64,000 nucleotides of DNA from Streptomyces sp. Mut1 (GCF_030719295.1 NZ_CP120997.1:4475501-4539500), one strand, 5' to 3'; shown: positions 27,327 through 36,257, counted from the first letter of the stretch. Translations and numbers: made by a program. The notes: a model not told the origin generated them from the sequence alone.

Positions 27327-28916
27327 ATGGTGTTCCACAGCGAGTACGCAGACGTTCCGGTCCTGGAAGCGCCCATCCACGACGTGGTCCTCGGCGGGGC
27401 CGCGGCCCACGGGGACACCGTCGCCCTGATCGACGGCACCAACGGCATGAGCGTGACCTACGCCCAGCTGGACACGTTCCACCGCCGCATCGCCGCCCAC
27501 CTGGCCGAGGCCGGCCTGCGCAAGGGCGACGTCCTCGCCCTCCACAGCCCCAACACGATCGCCTACCCGGCCGTCTTCTACGGGGCGACGCGGGCCGGAG
27601 CGGCGGTCACCACCGTGCACCCGCTGGCCACGGCCGAGGAGTTCGCCAAACAGATCGAGGACAGCGGCGCCCGCTGGATCGTGACCGTCTCGCTGTTCCT
27701 CGACGTGGCCCGCCGGGCGGCCGAACTGGCGGGCGGTGTCCAGGAGATCTACGTCTGCGACCGGGCGGAGGGCCACACCTCCGTCCTCGACATGCTCGGC
27801 TCCACCGCCCCGGAACCGGAGATCGCGTTCGACGCCGACGACGTCGCCGTACTCCCGTACTCCTCCGGGACCACCGGCACCCCCAAGGGCGTCATGCTCA
27901 CCCACCGCTCCATCGGCAGCAACCTGGAGCAGCTGCGCCCCTTCATCCCCATGGAGCCCGGCCAGATCATCCTGGCCGTACTCCCCTTCTTCCACATCTA
28001 CGGCCTCACCGCCCTGCTGAACGTCCCGCTGCGCAGCGGCGCCACGGTCGTCGTGCTGCCGCGCTTCGACCTCGACCAGTTCCTCGGCGTGATCCAGGAG
28101 TACCGCGTCACCGGCCTGTACGTGGCCCCGCCGATCGTCCTGGCCCTCGCCAAACACCCGGCCGTCGACGCCTACGACCTGTCCGGCGTCGAGTACATCG
28201 TCAGCGCCGCCGCCCCCCTCGACGCAGACCTGGCCGCCGCGTGCGCCGCCCGCGTGGGCGTACCGGCCGTGCTCCAGGCGTACGGGATGACGGAGCTGTC
28301 CCCCGGCGCCAACGTCGTACCCATCGACGCCCGGGACGCCCCGCCCGGAACCGTCGGAAAACTGCTCCCCAACACCGAACTGCGCATCACGTCCCTGGAC
28401 ACCCCCGGCGAGGACCTGGGCATCGGCACCGACGGCGAGATCCTGATCCGCGGCCCCCAGACCATGAAGGGCTACCTGGGCCGCCCCGACGCCACCGCCG
28501 CCATGATCGACCCGGACGGCTGGGTCCACACCGGCGACGTCGGCCGGGTCGACGCGAACGGCTGGCTGTTCGTCGTGGACCGCGTCAAGGAACTCATCAA
28601 GTACAAGGGCTACCAGGTCGCCCCCGCCGAACTGGAAGCGCTGCTCCTCGGCCACGCGTCGGTCGCCGACGCGGCGGTGATCGGAGTCCCCGACCCCGAC
28701 GGCAACGAGATCCCGAAGGCCTACGTGGTCCGCACCCCGGGAGCGGACCTGACGGCGGACGCCCTGATGGCCTGGGTGGCGGAACGGGTGGCCCCGTACA
28801 AGAAGGTGCGGGAGGTCGAGTTCATCGAGACGGTCCCGCGCGCGGTCTCGGGAAAGATCCTCCGCAGGGAACTACGCGAACCACGGGAACTGCGGGAACG
28901 GGCGGACGGGCGGTGA
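27327..28916 (+). CDS. 4-coumarate:CoA-ligase-like acyl/aryl-CoA synthetase
   Basis: A 529-residue ANL-superfamily enzyme: P-loop YSSGTTGTPKG near 182, AYGMTELSPG near 322, GEILIRGPQTMKGYLG, WVHTGDVGRVD, and the C-terminal lysine region VSGKILRREL. It adenylates a carboxylic acid and forms the CoA thioester. It resembles the S. coelicolor 4CL homologue reported to activate cinnamate and coumarate (recalled, not checked). GAAGGGA lies six bases before ATG 27327. As the last gene of the operon it may supply the acyl-CoA that the upstream genes degrade. Confidence 0.9.
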   Translation: MVFHSEYADVPVLEAPIHDVVLGGAAAHGDTVALIDGTNGMSVTYAQLDTFHRRIAAHLAEAGLRKGDVLALHSPNTIAYPAVFYGATRAGAAVTTVHPLATAEEFAKQIEDSGARWIVTVSLFLDVARRAAELAGGVQEIYVCDRAEGHTSVLDMLGSTAPEPEIAFDADDVAVLPYSSGTTGTPKGVMLTHRSIGSNLEQLRPFIPMEPGQIILAVLPFFHIYGLTALLNVPLRSGATVVVLPRFDLDQFLGVIQEYRVTGLYVAPPIVLALAKHPAVDAYDLSGVEYIVSAAAPLDADLAAACAARVGVPAVLQAYGMTELSPGANVVPIDARDAPPGTVGKLLPNTELRITSLDTPGEDLGIGTDGEILIRGPQTMKGYLGRPDATAAMIDPDGWVHTGDVGRVDANGWLFVVDRVKELIKYKGYQVAPAELEALLLGHASVADAAVIGVPDPDGNEIPKAYVVRTPGADLTADALMAWVAERVAPYKKVREVEFIETVPRAVSGKILRRELREPRELRERADGR

Positions 28917-28980
28917 CGGGCGGCCGGTGGGCGGGAGGCCGGTGACGGGAGGTCGGTGAGCGGGCGGCCGGCGGGCGGGC
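28911..28980. repeat. Imperfect GGTGACGGG-type direct repeats
   Basis: Short, degenerate repeats of the kind GGTGACGGG(C/A)GG(C/T)CGGTG follow the ligase stop codon and run towards lspA. They are low-complexity G-rich DNA with no hairpin. Confidence 0.55.
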
Positions 28981-29063
28981 CCGGTGCGGTCGCCCGGATA
29001 CCCTCCTCACGGGAAAGAGCTGTGCGTGGCGCGACGAGGGCCAGGAGTGCGAGGAGACCGGAC

Positions 29064-29624
29064 GTGACGACGAGCGACACGGTGACGGACGCGTCGTCGC
29101 CCACGCGCAGGCGCGCGTACCTGCTGTGGGCGATCGCGGCCCTCGCGTACGCCGTCGACCTGGGGAGCAAGCTGGCGGTGGTCGCGAGGCTCGAAGGCCG
29201 TACGACCGTATCCGTGCTCGGGGACTGGCTGGTCCTGCGGGTGCAGCGCAACCCCGGCGCCGCCTTCGGCATGGGTGAGGCGACGACGATCGTCTTCACC
29301 CTGATCGCCACGGCCGTCGCCGTCGTCGTGGTCCGCTACTCACGCCGCCTGGCGAGCACCCCCTGGGCCATCGCCCTCGGCCTGCTCCTGGGCGGCGCCC
29401 TCGGCAACCTGACCGACCGCCTCTTCCGCACCCCCGGCGGCCTCCAGGGCGCGGTGGTCGACTTCATCTCCGTCCGGGGCTTCAGCGTGATGAACCTCGC
29501 CGACTGGGCCATCACCTGCGGCTGCGCCCTGGCCCTCCTGCTGTCCTTCCGAGGCTCACCGACGACGGGCCCCGTGGCCCGTTCCGACGAGGCGGAGGGC
29601 GCGGAGGGGGAGGCGGCGGCGTAG
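29064..29624 (+). CDS. lspA: Lipoprotein signal peptidase (signal peptidase II)
   Basis: A 186-residue membrane aspartyl protease that removes signal peptides from prolipoproteins. Four hydrophobic segments are visible; the catalytic aspartates lie in GNLTDRLFR and MNLADW, and NPGAAFGMG is the conserved loop. GTG 29064 has GAGGAG about eight bases before it. It stands alone rather than next to rluD/ileS-type genes, where the housekeeping copy usually lies, so it may be a paralogue. It borders the accessory stretch that follows. Confidence 0.9.
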   Translation: MTTSDTVTDASSPTRRRAYLLWAIAALAYAVDLGSKLAVVARLEGRTTVSVLGDWLVLRVQRNPGAAFGMGEATTIVFTLIATAVAVVVVRYSRRLASTPWAIALGLLLGGALGNLTDRLFRTPGGLQGAVVDFISVRGFSVMNLADWAITCGCALALLLSFRGSPTTGPVARSDEAEGAEGEAAA

Positions 29625-29665
29625 GGCGGACGGTCGCAGTGCCGTGTTGGGCACGCGCGGCCGGG

Positions 29666-30853
29666 TCACCCGGGTACCGGCAGGTCCCAGCGGGCGCCGT
29701 CGGGGATGTACCGCGCGTACGCGCTTCCGTCCGCCTCGCGGACGTAGCCGAACCGGTCGTGGGAGGGGCGGCCGGCTTCGTTCCACCAGCGCCAGGCCTC
29801 CTCGATGCGGTCCCAGAGTGCGGGTTCGCCGCCGTGGGCGACCCGGCTGTTGGCGTCGCCCGTGAGGGGCGCGCGAGCCCAGGAGCCGTCGGGTCCCTGG
29901 ATCTGGAGGGCCATGGTTCCGGCATCGTCGACGTGGTAGACGAGTTCCGCCTCGGGCAGGCAGAAGCCGAGCAGCAGACGGAAGGGGTAGTGGGCGCGTA
30001 CGTCGGCGGCGGTGACCGATGACGGCCGGGTGCCCGTTTCGGCGGCCCGCCGGGGGCGTCGAGCCGGCGGGTACGACGTGGCCTCGGTCCGTGCCGCCAT
30101 GAAGCGTCCGGCGTTCGTCGTGAAGTGCCCGGCCGCGCGGCCCCGTTCGTCGACCACCAGCCGGACGACTCCCCCTTCGACGCCGAGGGCGAGGTCGGTC
30201 ACCAGGACCGTGCCCGGCCCGCTCTGTTCGATCCAGGCGTCCGGTACGGAGGGTACGGAACAGGTCGCGATGATCCGGTCGAACGTGCCCCCGGCCGGGT
30301 GTCCCCGCATTCCGTCGCCGGTCGCGAGCCGTGGCGCGAACCCGGCGGCGGACAGCCGGAGCCGCGCGTCCCGGACGAGCGCGGCGTCGATGTCCACGGA
30401 GTGCACCCGGCCGTCCCCGAGCCGGGCGCTCAGCAGAGCGGCGTTGTACCCGGTGCCCGTGCCGATTTCGAGGACACGATGGCCGTCCCGGACGTCCAGG
30501 TCCTCCAGCATTCCGGCCATCAGACCGGGCTGGGTGCTGGACGAGGTCGGGATACCCGTCCACGCGCTCTCGTCCACCCGCTCGGCGGTGCCCGGATCGA
30601 GCGCGGTCACGAGCGTCCGGTCGCCGTACACGGCGGCCAGATCGCCCTCGGTGGACCCGCCCCGGCGCTCACGCCACACGGTGATCCCCCGGGCATCCGT
30701 CTCCTGTTCGAACCATCGCGGCACGAACACGTGCCGGGGCACCCGTGCGAACACCTCCGCCCACTCGTCCGTCCGGACCGCGCCGGCCGCCGTGAGCGCC
30801 TCGGCGAGGGCGGTCATGTGGGGGCGGGCCGGGACGTGGGGTGACGCGCTCAT
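29666..30853 (-). CDS. tgmC: PIMT-like methyltransferase of a graspetide system (TgmC)
   Basis: A 395-residue SAM methyltransferase with the protein-isoaspartate methyltransferase fold: TQPGLMAGMLEDL, then motif I VLEIGTGTGYNAALLSARL, then VHSVDID and FDRIIATCSV, followed by a family-specific C-terminal part of about 150 residues. It corresponds to the methyltransferase of ATP-grasp peptide maturation systems. In fuscimiditide-type pathways such enzymes methylate an Asp that then cyclises to aspartimide. ATG 30853 overlaps the tgmB stop (ATGA). Here the product would be a modified TgmA peptide (inference). Confidence 0.9.
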   Translation of the reverse strand: MSASPHVPARPHMTALAEALTAAGAVRTDEWAEVFARVPRHVFVPRWFEQETDARGITVWRERRGGSTEGDLAAVYGDRTLVTALDPGTAERVDESAWTGIPTSSSTQPGLMAGMLEDLDVRDGHRVLEIGTGTGYNAALLSARLGDGRVHSVDIDAALVRDARLRLSAAGFAPRLATGDGMRGHPAGGTFDRIIATCSVPSVPDAWIEQSGPGTVLVTDLALGVEGGVVRLVVDERGRAAGHFTTNAGRFMAARTEATSYPPARRPRRAAETGTRPSSVTAADVRAHYPFRLLLGFCLPEAELVYHVDDAGTMALQIQGPDGSWARAPLTGDANSRVAHGGEPALWDRIEEAWRWWNEAGRPSHDRFGYVREADGSAYARYIPDGARWDLPVPG

Positions 30854-31815
30854 CCGGGGACTCCTCGCAACTCGTCGGCGATGGCCCGCGCGATGTCCAG
30901 GCCGGTGGCGTGTTCGATCCAGTCCCACTGGCCGCACGGATTCGCCTCCAGGAATGTCCACGCCCCGTCGGGACCGACGACGAAGTCCAGGGCGGCGAAC
31001 CGCAGCCCGAGCGCGTCCATGTAGCGTCGCACGCCCTTCGCCACGCGGCCCGGTGTCGTGCAGGGGCGGTAGGTGAGCGAGGCGTAGTCACTGCGCCAGT
31101 CCGTACGGGCATCTTCGCTCCCGGCATGAACCTCGGCCGCGAACAGCCGGTCACCCACAACGGTGAGCCGCACCTCGTACGCCTTGTTCACCCATGCCTG
31201 GAACAGATGCGCCGTGGTGTCGATGCCGCGCAGGTCGTCGAGATCGGCTTCGGTGACACGGCGGGTGTACACGGTCTTCAGCCGGTCGCCCTCGATGAAT
31301 ACGGGCGTGGCCACCGGTTTGCAGATGAGGTCCCCGCCGACATCGCCGCAGAAGGCGAGGACGGCCGCAGGGCTGTTGGTGATCAGCGTGGGAGGGACGG
31401 ACAGGCCGCAGTCCCGCGCGGTGGCGAGCTGGAGGGGCTTGTACTCGGCGCGGGACATGGCGGCCGGGTGGTTGACCCACTGGCAGTCGAGTGCGGTGAC
31501 GACACCGCCGAGACCGGCGCGTGCCTGGGCGGCCGCGAACCGCCGCTCGGGCTCGGACATGGAAGCGGGGAATACGAATGGAGTCGGGGCGCGGTAGTAG
31601 ACGCCGGAGATATCGGAGAGGCCGACGGAGCGGTGGGCGGTGGCAAGTCCGCCGGTCCACCCTCGCCGGGCGTCGATGCGCCCGGCGAGGGTGAGTTCCT
31701 GCGGAAACTCGGCGGTGTCCATGCGGAACACCTCCGCCCCACCGTCCGTGAGGGCCCGGACGACGCGGTCGGTCGGCCAGTCGTCGCGCGCTGCGATCAC
31801 GAGTACGGCGGGCAT
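30850..31815 (-). CDS. tgmB: ATP-grasp RiPP maturase (TgmB, graspetide synthetase)
   Basis: A 321-residue ATP-grasp ligase of the SAV_5884/MvdD-like type. Features: YYRAPTPFVFP, NHPAAMSRAEYKPLQLATA, DLICKPVATPVF, FQAWVNKAYEVRLTVVG, and a C-terminal LDFVVGPDGAWTFLEANPCGQWDW with the metal-binding Glu and Asn. Such enzymes join side-chain carboxylates of the precursor to Ser/Thr/Lys, giving ester or amide macrocycles. It starts 4 bp after the tgmA stop, with GAAGGA at the end of tgmA as ribosome site. Confidence 0.92.
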   Translation of the reverse strand: MPAVLVIAARDDWPTDRVVRALTDGGAEVFRMDTAEFPQELTLAGRIDARRGWTGGLATAHRSVGLSDISGVYYRAPTPFVFPASMSEPERRFAAAQARAGLGGVVTALDCQWVNHPAAMSRAEYKPLQLATARDCGLSVPPTLITNSPAAVLAFCGDVGGDLICKPVATPVFIEGDRLKTVYTRRVTEADLDDLRGIDTTAHLFQAWVNKAYEVRLTVVGDRLFAAEVHAGSEDARTDWRSDYASLTYRPCTTPGRVAKGVRRYMDALGLRFAALDFVVGPDGAWTFLEANPCGQWDWIEHATGLDIARAIADELRGVPG

Positions 31816-31819
31816 GGCG

Positions 31820-32119
31820 TCAGTCCTTCGGGCCCTCGTCGAGCGCCGGCGGATTGGTGATGCTCCCGTCCGGAACGGTGGGTGTGTGGGTCTGCATATA
31901 GGGGAGTGGCCCGTCGTAGAGGCCCACGGACATCTGCGCGTCGTTGTCGTAGACGGCAGGCGGTTTGACGACGGCTTGTGTGGCGTCGGGGGTCCGGGCG
32001 AACCGGAGGACCCACGGGCGGGTGGACACCCCACTCGGGGACTCACTCCTGTGGACGGTGCTCAGCCTTTCGGCGGCCAGCGGGAACGCTTCCCGTGGCC
32101 CCATGACGGCAGTGGTCAT
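31820..32119 (-). CDS. tgmA: ATP-grasp-modified RiPP precursor (TgmA)
   Basis: A 99-residue precursor. The leader carries RPWVLRFA (residues 34-41), the recognition motif of this family (compare RPFGLRF). The core side has VYDNDAQMSVGLYDG, then THTPTVPDGSITNPP and ALDEGPKD. Thr/Ser (78, 80, 82, 86, 88) and Asp/Glu (84, 94, 95, 99) are candidates for ester crosslinks. Asp-Gly pairs at 69-70 and 84-85 are candidates for aspartimide formation by the TgmC enzyme. ATG 32119 has GGAGG about eight bases upstream. Confidence 0.88.
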   Translation of the reverse strand: MTTAVMGPREAFPLAAERLSTVHRSESPSGVSTRPWVLRFARTPDATQAVVKPPAVYDNDAQMSVGLYDGPLPYMQTHTPTVPDGSITNPPALDEGPKD

Positions 32120-32250
32120 GCTGTATGCCTCCTCTATTCGGTCGGCCACGCGGTGCGGCCGAACGCCGGTGGTGCGGTCAATCCGTTCGCTGCGCGGAGC
32201 CGGCCGCGCGTACCGTGGCCCGGCACCCGCCGCGAACACCTCGTGCGAGG

Positions 32251-32706
32251 TCAGTCGGCGTACGGCACCTCCGCCCAGACGAACTTTCCGAGCGGCCGGT
32301 CACCGACGCCCCATCGCTTCGGGCACAGCGCGTCCAGAATCAACAGGCCACGCCCGCGTGTGTGTTCGTGGCCCGACTCCGCCCCGCCCGCCCGGCGTCG
32401 GGGCACGCGTCGTACGGGGTCGTGCACCTCGATACGGGTCCGGGCGTCGTCGATATCGACGACGACGGCGATCAGGTCCCCGGGCTCGGTCCCGTACCGG
32501 TAGGCGTTGGTGACGAGTTCGCTGGTGATCAGGACGACGGTGTCCGTGTGGTGTTCCGTCGCGTGCGGGGCGTGGTGGCCGACGTGTTCGCGAGTGAACG
32601 CCCGTGCGTGGCCCACGGATTGGGGCTCGGCGGCGAGGAGCAGGGAGCGGGGTGGGCCGGGGGTGGTGCAGCAGACGGACTGGATGACCTGGGGGAGATC
32701 GATCAC
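32251..32706 (-). CDS. Anti-sigma-factor-like ATP-binding protein (HATPase_c)
   Basis: A 151-residue stand-alone GHKL ATPase of the RsbW-like Streptomyces group: N-box LITSELVTNAYRYG, G1 VHDPVRRVP, G2 GRGLLILDAL. Such proteins are usually anti-sigma or signalling kinases. It lies between the tgm genes and the divergent XRE regulator, an arrangement I associate with tgm clusters. GTG 32706 has GAGGAA before it. Confidence 0.85.
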   Translation of the reverse strand: MIDLPQVIQSVCCTTPGPPRSLLLAAEPQSVGHARAFTREHVGHHAPHATEHHTDTVVLITSELVTNAYRYGTEPGDLIAVVVDIDDARTRIEVHDPVRRVPRRRAGGAESGHEHTRGRGLLILDALCPKRWGVGDRPLGKFVWAEVPYAD

Positions 32707-32957
32707 GGGGCTTCCTCATGGCGAGTGCCGTGCAGGGCAGGCGAAGGGGGCGCATCGACGCGGTCGTCAGCAACGTCGGGCGCTCACGGAGAGTGGCTTC
32801 CAGGCTGCACAGCGATGCAATGCCCGCGCAAGAATTCATGGCCCTGCACTGATCAAAAGGCGTCGAACGATTGCTTCGTCCTGCATGACGGACGTCGTGG
32901 TGCTTGCATTGCGAGTGATGGATGTCCTTCATTCCGGGGCATACGGAAGGAGTCGAT

Positions 32958-33845
32958 GTGGCTGAACGGCCGACGGGGTCAACTGTTCCGAGACGCCAAC
33001 TAGGGGGTAAACTCAGAGACTTACGCAATCGGGCACATCTCACCGTGCGTGCGGCGGCCGCCAAGCTGGAGTGGTCCGAGGCCAAGATGTGGCGCATTGA
33101 GACGGGGCAGACCGCATTGCGGAGCCTGGATGTTCAGGCAATGTGCTTGGTCTACGGCGCTCCGCGGGATCTCACCGAGGCGCTGATGGGCCTGGCCAAG
33201 GAGACCAAGGCGCGTGGTTTGTGGCACGCCTACGGCGACTCGGTGCTGGAGGGCTTCCGCGTCTTCGTCGCGCTGGAAGAGGCCGCGGAGAGTCTGGCTG
33301 TGTACGAGACCGATCTCATTCCCGGACAATTCCAGACCGAGGGCTATGCGCGCGAGATCATCCGTACACACATCCGAGGGATCAGTGACGCGGACCTGGA
33401 CGGGCGCCTTCGTCTGCGTATGGAGCGACAGTCGCGTCTGACCAGATCCATGGACCCGCTGGTGTTGCGTGTCGCCTTGGACGAGGCGGTGTTGCGTCGG
33501 CCTGTCGGAGGCCCCGAGGAGATGGCCCGGCAGCTTGCCCACTTGGTCTACGTCGCCGGGCTGCCGAATATCTCGATTCGCGTGACGCCGTTCGCCGCTG
33601 GTGCGCACTCGGGGATGGTCACCGGGCCCTTCGTGATCTTTGGCTTCTCGCTGACCGGCGACGGAGCCCACACGGAGCCACCGACGGTCTATTCGGACGG
33701 GTATTCGGGCGGCCTCTTCCTGGACAAGGACCGGGAAGTGCAGCAGTACGAAGCGGCCTTCGCCGACATCTGGGAAGCATCGCTGGACGAGCAGGCGTCG
33801 ATGTGCCTGATCTCTGAGGTGGCTGGGAGCTTTGAAAAGGGTTGA
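32958..33845 (+). CDS. XRE-family regulator with DUF5753 domain (contains a TTA codon)
   Basis: A 295-residue regulator: helix-turn-helix in the first 70 residues (LRNRAHLTVRAAAAKLEWSE), then a DUF5753 ligand-like domain (YETDLIPGQFQTEGYAREII ... LPNISIRVTPF ... VYSDGYSGGLFLDKD). GTG 32958 has GGAAGGAG upstream. Leu at 33021-33023 is encoded by TTA, so translation should depend on the bldA tRNA. It diverges from the ATP-binding protein and tgm genes and is coupled (TTGA) to a broken DUF397 gene, its normal partner family. Confidence 0.9.
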   Translation: MAERPTGSTVPRRQLGGKLRDLRNRAHLTVRAAAAKLEWSEAKMWRIETGQTALRSLDVQAMCLVYGAPRDLTEALMGLAKETKARGLWHAYGDSVLEGFRVFVALEEAAESLAVYETDLIPGQFQTEGYAREIIRTHIRGISDADLDGRLRLRMERQSRLTRSMDPLVLRVALDEAVLRRPVGGPEEMARQLAHLVYVAGLPNISIRVTPFAAGAHSGMVTGPFVIFGFSLTGDGAHTEPPTVYSDGYSGGLFLDKDREVQQYEAAFADIWEASLDEQASMCLISEVAGSFEKG

Positions 33846-34019
33846 GAACCGACCTGTTCAAGTCGAGTTGCCAACACAGAGGTCCAGTGCGTGAAGGTGG
33901 CACAGCTCGGCGAAGCGGTCGCCGTGCGGGACAGCAAGGTGCAGGCAGGCCCGGTGTTGACCTGTGCCGCAGGTGGATGGCGCGCGTTCATTGGAAGCGT
34001 GGTCCGGGGCGAACGGTAA
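33842..34019 (+). pseudogene. Frameshifted DUF397 gene
   Basis: TTG 33842 overlaps the XRE stop and encodes RTDLFKSSCQ, the DUF397 N-terminus. From about 33876 the DUF397 sequence continues in the next frame as TEVQCVKVAQLGEAVAVRDS and ends GGWRAFIGSVVRGER with a stop at 34017-34019. One extra base (or two lost) near 33875 explains the break. DUF397 partners normally accompany XRE-DUF5753 regulators. Confidence 0.75.
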
Positions 34020-34197
34020 GCGGGCGCGCGGGCGGTACGTCGCCCGTGGCGGCCGGCGCCACGTTCACGAAGCCTTCGTGCGGTCGGAGCCGGGCCGCAC
34101 GTACGGCTGTCGGAGGCGTCCACAGCCGAGGGATAAACGGCGAGCATCACCATCAGGCTTCGTGATCTGGCCGCGCTCCTCGGAAGCGAGCCGTACC

Positions 34198-34385
34198 GTG
34201 GCGCACGGTCGCCGGTCGATCTCCACGCGCACATCCACGAGGTGACCGCCCGACCTGCTCCGGCCTGCGACCCCACGGAGCCCCCGCGGCTGCCCATCGC
34301 GGATGGGGCCCTCGGCGCGGTTCTCGCGCTGCACATGCTGTACCACGTCGAGGACCAGGCCCAGTCCGTACGTACGCATGGATAA
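34198..34385 (+). pseudogene. Relic of a class I methyltransferase
   Basis: One frame reads PPRLPIADGALGAVLALHML then YHVEDQAQSV and stops at 34383. This is the motif region LPFxDxxFDxVxxxHMLYHV of SAM methyltransferases, without the motif I before it or the rest after it. The whole 34020-34520 stretch has no complete gene and looks decayed. Confidence 0.5.
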
Positions 34386-34520
34386 AGCGACCCGTTCCTC
34401 GCCGTCGCGCAACCACCGGCCCGGCGAAGGCGCCCGGGCACCGCACTGGCCCGAGCTTCCGCAGCCTGGCGCACAACATCTCGTAGCGGTCCTCGGTAAC
34501 ACCCGCTCGGTAGCCATTGC

Positions 34521-35957
34521 TTACTGAACGTCAGGCCGCGTCATCAGGGGCGCACGGACGTGCAATTCCAGGCTGGGACCGGTCAGGGGCACGGTGCTCC
34601 AGGTCGCCGTCGCGGTCCTCGTCTCGGCGTCGAGGACCAGCCGAACGCGGTGCGGGGTGGTGATGACGTAGAGATCGGCCACGAAGGTGCTGCCCTGCCA
34701 GGCACCGGCCGCGACGAGGGGCCGGCCGAGCGGGGAGCTTTCCCGCCAGTCGCCGTGGCCGACCTCGACGTCGAGGAGCGACTCGAACCGTACGAGCCAT
34801 CCGCCGTCCACGGGATCGATGGTCACCGTCGTTCCGTCGGGCAGGGCCGAACCCTCGGCGGAGGAGTCGAGCGTCGCACGGGCCGAACGCCCGGGGGCGG
34901 CGGTACCCGGCACCGGCGGCAGCGACAGTTGCCGCAGCCGTGCGGCGAGGATCTCGTCCTCCTCGGTGCTTCCCGCGTGGCCCACGCCCGGTGTCAAGGA
35001 CTCCAAGCACTCCCACAGGGCGTCGAGCACCTTCTGGGACACCCCTTGGGCGGTCACGGCGACCACGAGATCGTGCGCGGGGGCCACCACGCACTGCTGC
35101 CCGAAGGCGCCATGACCGTGGTAGCCGTGACGCGACATCCAGAACTGATAGCCGTAGCCGGAAGCGAAGTCGGCCTGGTCCGATCCGTCCAGGATCCACT
35201 CGCTGTCGCTGTGCCGACTGGTCGCGAGCTCCACCCATTCGCGCGGGACGAGTTGCCGGTCGCCGAAGCGGCCGCCGCGCAGCAGTAGTTCACCGAAGGC
35301 GGCAATGGCCTCGGTCGTGAGGTGCAGTCCGTGGAATCCGAAGGCGGCACCGCTCTTCACCCGGTCCCACTCGGCGTGGTCGACGCCCATCGGCTTGAAG
35401 AGGCGCTCGTCGAGGAACTCCGGGAGACCGCGACCCGTGACCCGTTCCACCATCCGGGCCAGGATGAAGGTGGTCGAGTTGTCGTAGGTGTGCCGCGTTC
35501 CCTCGGCCGTGGCGAACGGGAGGCTCAGGAAGCCCTTCACCAAGTCGTCGGGCTCCTGCTGCCAGGCGTCGGCGAGGCTGTCCGTGGGATGCCCGGCCGT
35601 CATGGACAGCAGGTGGTGAACGGTGATGCGGCTTGCCTGCTCCGAGACGTCGGCCGGGACGTGGTCGGGCAGCACCCGCACCACCCGGTCGTCCAGCGAG
35701 AGCAGTCCGTCGGCGACCGCGAGCCCCACGGCGATCGACGTGAACGACTTGGTCAGCGAGTAGAGGAGATGCGGGTGTTCGGCCGAGTACGGCGCCCACC
35801 AGCCTTCTGCGACGACGTGACCGCGGTGCACGACCATGATCGAGTGGCACTCGACCGATTCCGCTTCGAGCCGGTCCAGCAGCGCGGTGATCGAACGGGA
35901 CGAGATCCCCGAGGCAGCCGGCGCCGAACGTGGAAGCAGTGCGCGTTGAGCAGACAT
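34521..35957 (-). CDS. Serine hydrolase of the beta-lactamase/class C family
   Basis: A 478-residue protein with the penicillin-binding fold: SLTKS (SxxK, nucleophile Ser), YDNST (YxN), and GYHGHGAFGQQ in the KTG position. A C-terminal beta-rich domain starts near residue 360 (DGTTVTIDPVDGGWLVRFES). There is no signal peptide in the chosen frame; a longer in-frame start at about 36114 has only a poor hydrophobic leader. ATG 35957 has GGGAG before it. It is probably a cytoplasmic esterase or peptidase; the substrate is unknown. Confidence 0.85.
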   Translation of the reverse strand: MSAQRALLPRSAPAASGISSRSITALLDRLEAESVECHSIMVVHRGHVVAEGWWAPYSAEHPHLLYSLTKSFTSIAVGLAVADGLLSLDDRVVRVLPDHVPADVSEQASRITVHHLLSMTAGHPTDSLADAWQQEPDDLVKGFLSLPFATAEGTRHTYDNSTTFILARMVERVTGRGLPEFLDERLFKPMGVDHAEWDRVKSGAAFGFHGLHLTTEAIAAFGELLLRGGRFGDRQLVPREWVELATSRHSDSEWILDGSDQADFASGYGYQFWMSRHGYHGHGAFGQQCVVAPAHDLVVAVTAQGVSQKVLDALWECLESLTPGVGHAGSTEEDEILAARLRQLSLPPVPGTAAPGRSARATLDSSAEGSALPDGTTVTIDPVDGGWLVRFESLLDVEVGHGDWRESSPLGRPLVAAGAWQGSTFVADLYVITTPHRVRLVLDAETRTATATWSTVPLTGPSLELHVRAPLMTRPDVQ

Positions 35958-36048
35958 TCCGACTCCCTGACAGATGCACGAGGATCTGGTTCGACCCTTT
36001 GGGCTGGGGGTGGGGCGATGACAGCGATGCGCATGGAGCAGGGGCTGC

Positions 36049-36075
36049 CGGCCTGGGCATGTTATGGCCAGGCCG
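36049..36075. promoter_or_regulatory. 27-bp palindrome upstream of the serine hydrolase
   Basis: CGGCCTGG and CCAGGCCG flank a further CAT-N3-ATG match, giving a 27-bp near-palindrome about 90 bp before the hydrolase start. It could be an operator. Otherwise the 35958-36257 gap shows no gene. Confidence 0.35.
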
Positions 36076-36257
36076 AGCCACGGAGCCATGAGGTTTTTCT
36101 TCATCGGGCGATAGCGGTGTCCGACAACTCCGCACACAGGGAACCGCGCGCCCGCCGGCTCCAGCCGTCGCGGCGGGCCACCCGGCGCCGGCCCTTACGC
36201 GGTCACCGGGGCAGCGTCCAGCAGCAGGACTCGGGCCTGTTCCGTGTGCGCCATCGC

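Noticed and set aside
28911..28980. G-rich repeats after the ligase gene as an origin or iteron array
   Set aside because: Units are degenerate and short, without AT-rich neighbours or replication genes.
34020..34520. A plus-strand ORF around 33964-34245
   Set aside because: It is a shadow of the frameshifted DUF397 gene and relic region, with no consistent domain.
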